5,123 nt of DNA from Devosia sp. (GCA_016793415.1 JAEUMC010000134.1:1-5123), one strand, 5' to 3'; shown: positions 1 through 5,068, numbered from the stretch's first letter. Numbers and translations: made by a program. The notes: generated from the sequence alone by a model not told the origin.

Positions 1-164
1 GAGCAGTACGAGCAGACCGTCTCGTTGTCCTTACCCATGTCGATATAGATGTGCGGATGATCGAACGGGGGCAGGGCGCCGACGCACATGAACTCCTTGG
101 AGCCGACCTCGATACGCGCCAGACCCTGGGTGTTGTGGAAATGCGGGGTGCTCTCGTGCGCCAT
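1..164 (-). CDS. CHCC zinc-finger domain protein, 3' end cut by window edge
   Basis: The reading frame encodes 54 complete codons and then leaves the window. The protein begins MAHESTPHFHNTQG and contains the ligand pattern C27-x8-H36-x14-C51-x2-C54, in the contexts FMCVGALPPFDHPH and VCSYC. This is the signature of the short zinc-finger family (zf-CHCC) related to the mitochondrial complex I subunit NDUFS6. Bacterial members are about 60 to 80 residues, so only a short C-terminal tail is missing. The family is common in Alphaproteobacteria; a role in complex I assembly or in metal binding is inferred from the eukaryotic relative and not shown here. I chose the ATG at 164 because GAGGA lies 7 bases upstream and because family members start just before the HFHN segment. 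The frame stays open further upstream but without a better start. It is divergent from the secreted-protein gene. Confidence 0.85.
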   Translation of the reverse strand, partial: MAHESTPHFHNTQGLARIEVGSKEFMCVGALPPFDHPHIYIDMGKDNETVCSYC

Positions 165-194
165 CGGCTGGTCCTCGGGTTCGAATTCGGCCGG

Positions 195-223
195 AACATA
201 GCCAACGCGCGACTGATTTGGAA
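195..223 (-). promoter_or_regulatory. Candidate promoter for the zinc-finger gene
   Basis: On the minus strand, TTCCAA (218-223) and TATGTT (195-200) are separated by exactly 17 bases. Transcription would start near 188 and give a leader of about 24 bases containing the GAGGA ribosome site. The -35 match is poor (3 of 6), so this is only a candidate. Confidence 0.22.
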
Positions 224-312
224 GCACGGCGGCGGATCGATGAACCCGGGCTGAGTGCGTTGGTGGCCGCCCGTTCAGTCACGCCTGCTACCCATTGCTG
301 ACCGATGCACGT

Positions 313-330
313 AACGCATTGAACGCAATG
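313..330. repeat. Tandem 9-mer with internal dyad before the secreted-protein gene
   Basis: AACGCATTG (313-321) is followed directly by AACGCAATG (322-330), a head-to-tail repeat differing in one base. The variation also creates the inverted repeat CATTG-aacg-CAATG (317-330). It lies directly upstream of the ribosome-binding site AGGGA (331-335) and the ATG at 339. It could be an operator or a small 5'-leader hairpin; no known regulator is recognised. Confidence 0.4.
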
Positions 331-338
331 AGGGAAAA

Positions 339-632
339 ATGAAGTCGAGCATTCTTGGCGCGGTCGTTGCCGCGTTCGTGTCGTCTGCCTTGACGCTGTC
401 TCCGGCGGTTGCCGGGGGCAACTTTGTTGAGCGCAACTACCTCGGATGCGCCACAAAGTCCGAGATGTTCGGCATCCTGCGGTCAGCCGGGCTGAAGCCG
501 AAGAAGATCGTGAAAGTGGGCGACAACTTCGTGCTCATTCGCGCCATCGAACTCAGGACCGGCGATCTTTACGACTACGCCGTGCTGCCGTGTCAGCTGA
601 TGATCGACGGTCGCTTCCCGGTCAAACGCTGA
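339..632 (+). CDS. Small secreted protein of unknown function
   Basis: A 97-residue protein with a clear Sec signal peptide: K2 near the N terminus, a hydrophobic core at about residues 5 to 22, and the signal-peptidase I site AVA|GG at 25/26. The mature part is only about 72 residues, basic, and has two cysteines (C37 and C85) that could form one disulfide in the periplasm. I do not recognise the family. The region from about 34 to 62 (GCATKSEMFGILRSAGLKPKK) looks like a short helical segment followed by beta strands, and the LYDYAVLPC stretch is probably a strand. Ribosome site AGGGA lies 4 bases before the ATG, which fixes the start. It is divergent from the zinc-finger gene and is followed after 71 bases by the hydrolase gene on the same strand; no terminator is visible in that gap, so co-transcription is possible. 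Confidence 0.8.
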   Translation: MKSSILGAVVAAFVSSALTLSPAVAGGNFVERNYLGCATKSEMFGILRSAGLKPKKIVKVGDNFVLIRAIELRTGDLYDYAVLPCQLMIDGRFPVKR

Positions 633-703
633 CCGAAGGTGCAGGCAGTTGCTCGACTGGTGCGACGGGTCTAGACACGACCTCCAATCATGAGGCCGCT
701 TCC

Positions 704-1462
704 TTGCTCCAGTTCAGCTCCGCCGGAATCTCGATCGCCTATGAAGTGCACGGCGAGGGCAAGCCGATCCTGTTGATCCACGGCTTCGGCTCGTCGGGCA
801 AGGTCAACTGGATCGACACCGGCTGGGTGGAGACGCTGGTCGAGGCCGGCTACCAGCCGATCACCTTCGACAACCGGGGCCACGGCGCTTCGCGCAAGCT
901 CTATGATGCGCAGCTATATTTCGCCCACGAGATGGCCAGGGATGCCAAGCGCCTCCTGGATCATCTCGGCATCGTCAGGGCCCCGATCATGGGCTACTCG
1001 ATGGGGGCCCGCATCGCCGCCTACCTGATGCTGCAAGACCCTGGCGCCGTCAGCTGCGCGGTGTGGGGCGGCATGGGGCTGAACCTCATTTCCGGCCTCG
1101 AGGACAGCGAGGAGATCATTTCCGCCCTCACGGCCGAGTCGCTGGATCAGGTCACCGGACGGACCGGGCGGCAGTTCCGCATCTTTGCCGACCACAACAA
1201 GGCGGACCGCGCCGCGCTCGCCGCCTGCATGGTCAACTCGCGCGAACCGATGCGCGAGGCCGATGTCAGGCGTATTACCCAGCCGGTGCTGGTGGCGGTA
1301 GGAAGCGACGACGATATGGCTGGCTCGGCTGACGGCCTCGCGGCGCTGCTGCCGCAAGGCGAAGCCTTCACCATCGAACGCCGCGATCACATGCGCGCCA
1401 CCGGCGACAAGCAGTTCAAGGCGGCCGCACTGGAATTCCTCGCGCGACACGCGGCGGAGTAA
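704..1462 (+). CDS. Alpha/beta hydrolase with TTG start
   Basis: A 252-residue alpha/beta-hydrolase-fold enzyme. Visible landmarks are the oxyanion-hole strand and loop ILLIHGFGSS (22-31), FDNRGHGAS (55-63), the nucleophile elbow GYSMGA with Ser99, an acidic group in VGSDDDMAG (Asp202-204, one of them the likely catalytic acid) and the catalytic His229 in RRDHM. The triad is therefore complete. Substrate is unknown; such proteins are usually cytoplasmic esterases or C-C hydrolases, and there is no signal peptide. The open frame extends upstream to an ATG at 446, but that part lies inside the secreted-protein gene in another frame and reads as arginine-rich shadow sequence. The TTG at 704 gives the family's usual N terminus (LQFSSAGISIAYEVHGEG) and has GAGG 8 bases upstream (692-695). 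A weak promoter candidate (TTGCTC 649-654, 17 bases, TAGACA 672-677) would give it its own transcript. Confidence 0.88.
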   Translation: MLQFSSAGISIAYEVHGEGKPILLIHGFGSSGKVNWIDTGWVETLVEAGYQPITFDNRGHGASRKLYDAQLYFAHEMARDAKRLLDHLGIVRAPIMGYSMGARIAAYLMLQDPGAVSCAVWGGMGLNLISGLEDSEEIISALTAESLDQVTGRTGRQFRIFADHNKADRAALAACMVNSREPMREADVRRITQPVLVAVGSDDDMAGSADGLAALLPQGEAFTIERRDHMRATGDKQFKAAALEFLARHAAE

Positions 1463-1510
1463 CCATTCAAGGCGAGTTCAGCTGAGGCGAACCAATCTGT
1501 GCGCTATGGG

Positions 1511-1539
1511 TTGGTATCGGAGCACGTTTTGGCTTATAT
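1511..1539 (+). promoter_or_regulatory. Candidate promoter of cysE
   Basis: TTGGTA (1511-1516) and TTATAT (1534-1539) are separated by 17 bases, a good match to the housekeeping-sigma pattern, and the -10 resembles the AT-rich hexamers usual in Alphaproteobacteria. Transcription would begin near 1546, giving a leader of about 18 bases to the ATG at 1564. A start at 1552 would then be almost leaderless, which supports 1564 as the start codon. Confidence 0.45.
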
Positions 1540-1563
1540 CGGCATCCGCCGATGGAGAGCGTT

Positions 1564-2388
1564 ATGAGCACGAATTTGAAGACGGCCAATGTCACGGCCA
1601 TGGACCCGGTGTGGGACGCGGTCGTCTCGGGGGCCCGACAGGTGGTTGCCAGCGAGCCGTCGCTGACCAATCTGCTTTATTCCAACGTGCTCAATCATGA
1701 CTGCTTCGAGGACGCGCTGGCCCATCGCCTTGCCGAGCGGCTCGACCACCCCGACGTCTCGGCCGACCTGATCCGCCAGGCGTTCCGCGAGGCACTCGAC
1801 TCGCGACCGGAGATCGGGCTCGAGTCCCGCGCCGACCTGGCGGCGACGCTGGAACGCGATCCGGCGCTGCACAAGGCGGTCGACTGCTTCCTCTATTTCA
1901 AGGGCTTTCACGCCATCCAGACGCATCGCTTCGCGCATGCGCTGTGGCTGATGGGGCGCAAGGATTTCGCGCTCTATCTGCAGAGCCGTTCGAGCGCGGT
2001 GTTCCAGGTCGACATCAACCCCGCCGCGCGGATCGGCAAGGGCATCATGCTCGACCATGCCACCGGTTTCGTCGTCGGCGAGACCGCCACCATCGGTGAC
2101 AACGTCTCGATCCTGCAGGGCGTGACGCTGGGTGGTACCGGCAAGTCCGAAGAGGATCGCCACCCCAAGATCGGCAACGGTGTGCTGATCGGGGCCCATG
2201 CGGTGGTGCTGGGCAATATCCGCGTCGGCGATTGCGCGCGAATTGGCGCAGGGTCCGTTGTGGTCAAGGAAGTGCCGCCGCGGGTCACTGTGGCCGGCGT
2301 TCCGGCGCGCATCATCGGCGAGGCGGGCACGCCGCATCCGGCCTCGGTGATGGACCAGTTGGCCGTGGTGCAGGATCTCACCGGCTGA
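1564..2388 (+). CDS. cysE: Serine O-acetyltransferase
   Basis: Transfers the acetyl group of acetyl-CoA to L-serine to give O-acetylserine (EC 2.3.1.30), the committed step of cysteine synthesis, in the cytoplasm. The 274-residue protein has the alpha-helical SATase N-terminal domain (about 13-117, including LLYSNVLNHDCFEDALAHRL) and a left-handed beta-helix of hexapeptide repeats (about 145-250). The catalytic pair lies in VDINPAA (Asp150) and LDHATG (His165), 15 residues apart as in the E. coli enzyme (Asp143/His158). GVTLGGTGK and VAGVPARIIG are the usual acetyl-CoA-side motifs. I chose the ATG at 1564 because GGAG (1554-1557) is 6 bases upstream; an in-frame ATG at 1552 would add four residues and has no ribosome site. 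The C terminus ends QDLTG, without the terminal isoleucine that docks into CysK in well-studied CysE proteins. The hydrolase lies 101 bases upstream and the DUF3126 gene 142 bases downstream. Confidence 0.96.
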   Translation: MSTNLKTANVTAMDPVWDAVVSGARQVVASEPSLTNLLYSNVLNHDCFEDALAHRLAERLDHPDVSADLIRQAFREALDSRPEIGLESRADLAATLERDPALHKAVDCFLYFKGFHAIQTHRFAHALWLMGRKDFALYLQSRSSAVFQVDINPAARIGKGIMLDHATGFVVGETATIGDNVSILQGVTLGGTGKSEEDRHPKIGNGVLIGAHAVVLGNIRVGDCARIGAGSVVVKEVPPRVTVAGVPARIIGEAGTPHPASVMDQLAVVQDLTG

Positions 2389-2454
2389 TTCTCCGGCCTT
2401 TTCGTCGGCGCCTCGGGTTATTTGCGCTCCTCATCGCGGAAAAATGCGTGGCAC

Positions 2455-2495
2455 GGGATTGCCCGCCGGGGCGCAATGCCTATTGTGGCGATCCC
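2455..2495. repeat. Inverted repeat across the cysE-DUF3126 gap
   Basis: GGGATTGCC (2455-2463) can pair with GGCGATCCC (2487-2495) over nine positions with a single G-U wobble and a 23-base loop. The loop contains a second possible stem, CGCAAT/ATTGTG around GCCT. There is no T-run after it, so an ordinary intrinsic terminator is unlikely. It encloses the candidate promoter at 2459-2486 almost exactly. Confidence 0.35.
2459..2486 (+). promoter_or_regulatory. Candidate promoter of the DUF3126 gene
   Basis: TTGCCC (2459-2464) and TATTGT (2481-2486) are separated by 16 bases. Transcription would begin near 2493, giving a leader of about 38 bases that includes the strong AAGGAG site. It would let this gene be expressed apart from cysE. 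Confidence 0.3.
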
Positions 2496-2530
2496 AAATC
2501 GACCCCGCGCATGCCCTTGAAGGAGCCGCC

Positions 2531-2749
2531 GTGAACCATCCTGAAATCATCAAGCTCCAGAAATTTCTGCAGCAGAAGTTCGGCAATCGAAACATCGACG
2601 TTCGTCCGCGCAACAAGCAGAACGACAGCGTTGAAGTGTATCTGGGCGAGGAATTCCTCGGCCTGATCTACGTCGACGACGAGGACGGCGACCGGTCCTA
2701 CAACTTCCAGATGGCTATTCTCGACGTCGACCTCGACGAGATTCATTGA
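2531..2749 (+). CDS. DUF3126 family protein, GTG start
   Basis: A 72-residue acidic protein (VNHPEIIKLQKFLQQKF, then YLGEEFLGLIYVDDEDGDRSYNFQMAILDVDL) matching the small alphaproteobacterial DUF3126 family in length and sequence style. Function is unknown. It has an N-terminal helix (about 4-17) followed by what look like four beta strands, no signal peptide and no cysteine, so a small soluble cytoplasmic protein is expected. From memory, genes of this family often sit next to cysE in Hyphomicrobiales, which hints at a conserved neighbourhood but not at a shared pathway. The start is the GTG at 2531: a near-perfect AAGGAG (2520-2525) lies 5 bases upstream, and the N terminus then matches the family. 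The longer frame opening at 2444 codes for unrelated shadow sequence. Confidence 0.9.
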   Translation: MNHPEIIKLQKFLQQKFGNRNIDVRPRNKQNDSVEVYLGEEFLGLIYVDDEDGDRSYNFQMAILDVDLDEIH

Positions 2750-2761
2750 AGTCCATCTGCA

Positions 2762-2783
2762 CGGCGCGCTCTACAGCGCGCCG
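2762..2783. terminator. Strong hairpin between convergent genes, probable bidirectional terminator
   Basis: CGGCGCGCT, loop CTAC, AGCGCGCCG: a perfect 9-bp GC-rich stem with a 4-base loop. It starts 13 bases after the DUF3126 stop codon and overlaps the end of the convergent minus-strand gene, whose stop codon (TAG, complement of 2771-2773) lies in the loop. Neither side has a T-run, so efficient intrinsic termination is uncertain; it may act as a 3'-end protecting stem or with Rho. Confidence 0.55.
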
Positions 2784-3442
2784 ATCTGCCCCAGCCTGGC
2801 GGTGAGTTCCGCATCGAAATCACGCCAGTGCTGCAGCGCCGGTTCCGGGAAGGCGTACACCGCCGCCACTCCGGGCCCGAGATAGACCGTCCTCAGGCAC
2901 TGGCCGGTGGCCGCCGAGGCAATCGGCTTGGAGCACTTGGCGACGAACGGCTCGGCCGACAGCGGATCATACCAGACCACTTCATCCTGATAGCCGCCAT
3001 CGGCCCGCAACGGTTTGCCCACCAGACCGGGCGGGCCGCTCAGTTGCTCAGGCAGGAACTGGTGCAGGTAGACGCCGTCGAGCAGCGCGGCGCTCGGCCG
3101 GGCCCGGCTGCGCGGCAGCAGCGTCACGTCGACCGGCTCAATGTGACCGTCGTCGCCGAACGGCAGCTCGAAGCGCAGGTCGATCTGCTTGGCAAAGCCC
3201 TCGATGCGCTGCTCCTCGTAACGGAACCAGGAAAGCGGAATTTCCAGATCGCGACCGCCGAGCGTGCGGGTGAGGGTGGTCTCGGTGTCGAGCCGGTGGG
3301 CCTGGGTGCGGGCACTGCGGCCTGCGGCGTCGATCAGGTAGGCGACACCGATTCCGACGAGAGCCAGCAGCACGGCGATCGTGGCGAGATTGAAGCCGAT
3401 CGAGTGATGGTTGGGTCTGTGGGCCTGAGCCTCGCCGGCCAT
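2771..3442 (-). CDS. Single-span membrane protein of unknown function
   Basis: A 223-residue protein with a short polar, His-rich N terminus (AHRPNHH), one hydrophobic segment at about residues 15 to 37 (FNLATIAVLLALVGIGVAYLI) and a soluble domain of about 185 residues that should face the periplasm. The segment has no signal-peptidase site, so it is probably a membrane anchor. The soluble part contains C170 and C182, a possible disulfide, and the stretches WFRYEEQRIEGFAKQIDLRFELPF and EVVWYDPLSAEPFVAKC. I do not recognise the family. There is no Shine-Dalgarno sequence before the ATG at 3442; instead TAATTT (complement of 3449-3454) sits 6 bases upstream, which would suit a leaderless message. 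Its last codons and stop lie in the convergent hairpin. It diverges from the three-span membrane protein gene across a region with CtrA-type sequences. Confidence 0.8.
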   Translation of the reverse strand: MAGEAQAHRPNHHSIGFNLATIAVLLALVGIGVAYLIDAAGRSARTQAHRLDTETTLTRTLGGRDLEIPLSWFRYEEQRIEGFAKQIDLRFELPFGDDGHIEPVDVTLLPRSRARPSAALLDGVYLHQFLPEQLSGPPGLVGKPLRADGGYQDEVVWYDPLSAEPFVAKCSKPIASAATGQCLRTVYLGPGVAAVYAFPEPALQHWRDFDAELTARLGQIGAL

Positions 3443-3451
3443 TGATGCAAA

Positions 3452-3458
3452 TTAACCA
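3452..3458 (+). promoter_or_regulatory. CtrA-type half site
   Basis: TTAACCA matches the first seven bases of the CtrA half-site TTAACCAT known from Caulobacter. It lies 10 to 16 bases before the start codon of the minus-strand membrane protein gene and overlaps its candidate -10 element. No second TTAA is found at the right distance, so only a half site is present. Confidence 0.3.
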
Positions 3459-3474
3459 GTGTTGTGTGCGTCAG

Positions 3475-3503
3475 GTGACAGCCCACTGGGCGCTGGATAT
3501 GCT
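3475..3503 (+). promoter_or_regulatory. Candidate promoter of the small membrane protein/GrpB pair
   Basis: GTGACA (3475-3480, 5 of 6 to TTGACA) and TATGCT (3498-3503, 4 of 6 to TATAAT) are separated by exactly 17 bases. The predicted transcription start is near 3510, leaving a leader of about 31 bases. The CtrA-type box covers the predicted start. Confidence 0.45.
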
Positions 3504-3517
3504 TAACAAAGAGTTAA
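3503..3517. promoter_or_regulatory. CtrA-type binding box TTAA-N7-TTAA
   Basis: TTAA (3503-3506), seven bases, TTAA (3514-3517) is the full CtrA recognition pattern of Alphaproteobacteria. The same bases form a symmetrical dyad CTTAAC-aaaga-GTTAAG (3502-3518). By eye, the only three TTAA tetramers in the whole GC-rich window are these two and the one at 3452. Placed on the -10 edge and predicted start of the plus-strand promoter, a bound regulator would be expected to repress that promoter; activation of the divergent gene, whose start codon is about 60 bases away, is the alternative. Confidence 0.5.
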
Positions 3518-3541
3518 GATGATCGTTCGGGGGGCGCGTGA

Positions 3542-3862
3542 ATGCTCAGGGAATTGCTGTTGGCCGGCTTGATCATGGCGGTTGGGCTCGCCATCGCCGG
3601 GGTCGGCACTTACCTCTACCAGTGGCTGGCCAACACCCAGGCGGCATTGCGCTATGACGGCAAGACTTTCGTCCACAGCCTCGGCAATGTGGCGATGAGC
3701 TTCGTGTGCGGTCCGTTCATCATGCTGCAGATGGGGTGGCAGCACGATCGCAACGGCACCTTGTCGATCAGCTCGGCGCTGATCGCAGCGTTCGTCGGCT
3801 TCGGCTGGGCCTTCATCACCGGCCTGATGTTTGTGGGCAGCTACTTCGCTCTCGTGGCCTAG
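3542..3862 (+). CDS. Small three-span membrane protein of unknown function
   Basis: A 106-residue, very hydrophobic protein with three probable membrane segments: about 4-29 (ELLLAGLIMAVGLAIAGVGTYLYQWL), 46-66 (around GNVAMSFVCGPFIMLQMGW) and 77-105 (around LIAAFVGFGWAFITGLMFVGSYFAL). The two polar stretches are short (NTQAALRYDGKTFVHS and QHDRNGTLSISS). The layout, including the PFIMLQ motif in the second segment and a phenylalanine-rich third segment, resembles small rhizobial membrane proteins of the DUF6949 type as I remember them; I am not certain of that match. The function is unknown. The ATG at 3542 has a G-run (3529-3534) 7 bases upstream, a poor but usable ribosome site. It is followed after 15 bases by the GrpB gene and preceded by the CtrA-type box, so both genes may be under cell-cycle control. 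Confidence 0.78.
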   Translation: MLRELLLAGLIMAVGLAIAGVGTYLYQWLANTQAALRYDGKTFVHSLGNVAMSFVCGPFIMLQMGWQHDRNGTLSISSALIAAFVGFGWAFITGLMFVGSYFALVA

Positions 3863-3877
3863 TCCGCGCCGCCGCCA

Positions 3878-4405
3878 ATGGCGCCCTCCGTTGCAGTGGA
3901 GCTGAAGCCGCACGATCGGCTTTGGGCAGGGGCGGTCGCGGCGGAAGCCGAACGGCTTGCCGCTGCCCTTGGCCCTGAACTGCTGGCCGTCCATCACATC
4001 GGGTCGACGGCCATACCCGGGATCGTCGCCAAGCCCGTACTGGACATCGTCCCGGTGGTTCGATCTCTTGATGCGCTTGATGATGCTCGGGCGGAGGTGG
4101 AGGCCCTCGGGTACCAATGGTGGGGCGAATACGGTCTCGCCGGCCGACGGTTCTGCACCCTCGACGATCCCGCGACCGGCAAGCGCCGCATTCATCTGCA
4201 CTGCTACCAGCAAGGTGCGACAGCGATCGGGCGACACCTGGCGTTTCGCGACTATCTGGTGGCTCGCCCCGAACTGGCGCGCCAGTACGAAGCCGTAAAG
4301 CGGCGCTGCTTCGGGCAGCACCCCACCAGTTCGCACGACTACAGCACCTGCAAGGGCGATTGGATCAGACGCATCGAAGCCGAGGCCCTCAAGGCGCTCG
4401 GCTGA
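3878..4405 (+). CDS. GrpB family nucleotidyltransferase-like protein
   Basis: A 175-residue protein of the GrpB/UPF0157 family, which has a nucleotidyltransferase-like fold. The typical features are all present: VELKPHDRLW near the N terminus (7-16), the signature HHIGSTAIPGIVAKPVLDI (39-57) with the G-S motif (42-43) and Asp56, the strand RRIHLHCYQQG (103-113), HLAFRDYL, and a C-terminal YSTCKGDWIRRIEAEAL helix. Length is normal for the family. The exact reaction is not known for most members; a role in coenzyme A synthesis has been proposed for some fused eukaryotic relatives and should not be assumed here. No Shine-Dalgarno sequence is visible before the ATG at 3878, but the gene begins 15 bases after the preceding stop codon, so translation probably depends on coupling. 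Its stop codon is 3 bases from the stop codon of the convergent protease gene. Confidence 0.92.
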   Translation: MAPSVAVELKPHDRLWAGAVAAEAERLAAALGPELLAVHHIGSTAIPGIVAKPVLDIVPVVRSLDALDDARAEVEALGYQWWGEYGLAGRRFCTLDDPATGKRRIHLHCYQQGATAIGRHLAFRDYLVARPELARQYEAVKRRCFGQHPTSSHDYSTCKGDWIRRIEAEALKALG

Positions 4406-4408
4406 GGC

Positions 4409-5035
4409 TTACTTCGACGCAACGAAGGTGGCGCGGGGATCGACCAGATCCACCCACTGGCCGGCGTCGGCCTGCGACTGGCGCTTGAGATAGGTGTAGG
4501 GCGTCTCGTTCCAGACGAGGATACGGCCATCCTGGTTGTCGAGCACCAGGTCGCCACGGTCGGTACGGACCATCAGCACGGCGTGGCCGGTGCCCTTGGC
4601 CTCGCGCACCACGGTGACCAGCAGCGTCGACGCGTTCCAGCCGGCTGCGATCAGCGCCTTGCGCTTGGCCAGCGCGAAGTCTTCGCAATCGCCATAGCCG
4701 TCATCGGGGTAGGCCCAGTACTCGGCGACCTTGTAGTAGTCTTCGTCGGTGATGGCGGTGACCGCGGCGTTGACGACGTTGTTGACCTCGACGAGTTCGG
4801 CCCAGCGGGCCTCGGTCAGCACCATGGCGCTCACAGCGTTCGGGTTGGCCTTGCACTCGCCGCGATGCGACTTGCAGAACTCGGAGGCGCCTACCGGGAT
4901 GCTGGTGATGCCGCCGGCCTGAGCAAAGGCCGGATTGGTGAAATCGACCTGGTCGGCGTGCGCCGGCATGGCGAGAATGAACGCCGCCATTCCGACTGCG
5001 ACTGCCGCTGCGATGAACCCTTTGAACTTCGACAT
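4409..5035 (-). CDS. Exported transglutaminase-like cysteine proteinase (BTLCP family)
   Basis: A 208-residue protein with a Sec signal peptide (K3 and K5, hydrophobic core 7-23, cleavage AHA|DQ at 27/28), so it should act in the periplasm. The catalytic triad of the bacterial transglutaminase-like cysteine proteinase family (DUF920) is visible: Cys117 in YGDCEDFALAKRKAL, His151 in GTGHAVLMV and Asp166 in LVLDNQ. C54 and C61 could form a small disulfide loop. The best-known relative is LapG of Pseudomonas, which cleaves a large surface adhesin under c-di-GMP control, but no LapD- or adhesin-like gene is in this window, so that role cannot be inferred. Length is usual for alphaproteobacterial members. 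The ATG at 5035 has AGGGGG 8 to 9 bases upstream and yields a proper signal peptide. The start codon is within a predicted leader hairpin. Confidence 0.93.
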   Translation of the reverse strand: MSKFKGFIAAAVAVGMAAFILAMPAHADQVDFTNPAFAQAGGITSIPVGASEFCKSHRGECKANPNAVSAMVLTEARWAELVEVNNVVNAAVTAITDEDYYKVAEYWAYPDDGYGDCEDFALAKRKALIAAGWNASTLLVTVVREAKGTGHAVLMVRTDRGDLVLDNQDGRILVWNETPYTYLKRQSQADAGQWVDLVDPRATFVASK

Positions 5036-5068
5036 CGTGGTTGCCCCCTGACGGAAGCCACGATGCCG
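5030..5068 (-). promoter_or_regulatory. Leader hairpin enclosing the protease start codon
   Basis: On the minus strand CGGCATCGTGG (5068-5058) can pair with CCACGATGTCG (5040-5030) over 11 positions with a single G-U wobble; the inner eight pairs are perfect. The right arm contains the ATG start codon, and the 17-base loop carries the ribosome site AGGGGG. A folded message would hold the start codon in the stem while leaving the ribosome site in the loop. Confidence 0.45.

Noticed and set aside
1491..1515. ACCAA-N15-TTGGT inverted repeat overlapping the -35 of the cysE promoter candidate.
   Set aside because: Five-base arms with a 15-base spacer are expected often by chance, and they match no cysteine-pathway regulator motif that I know.
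1534..2337. Long minus-strand open frame (267 codons) opposite cysE.
   Set aside because: It is the antisense shadow of a high-GC gene: the sense frame carries a complete CysE with catalytic residues, while the antisense protein is His/Arg-rich and has no ribosome site or domain.
2383..2404. CCGG-N8-CCGG followed by TTTT after the cysE stop codon, as a possible terminator.
   Set aside because: A 4-bp stem with an 8-base loop and only four T is too weak to call.
2511..2534. Mini-frame MPLKEPP whose TGA overlaps the DUF3126 GTG start (GTGA), resembling a coupled leader peptide.
   Set aside because: It has no ribosome site of its own, its body is just the AAGGAG region of the next gene, and no attenuation-type codon run is present.
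3503..4336. Long minus-strand open frame (277 codons) opposite the small membrane protein and GrpB genes.
   Set aside because: It crosses two real plus-strand genes and their gap, has low-complexity Arg/His/Gly content, and would conflict with a complete GrpB domain.
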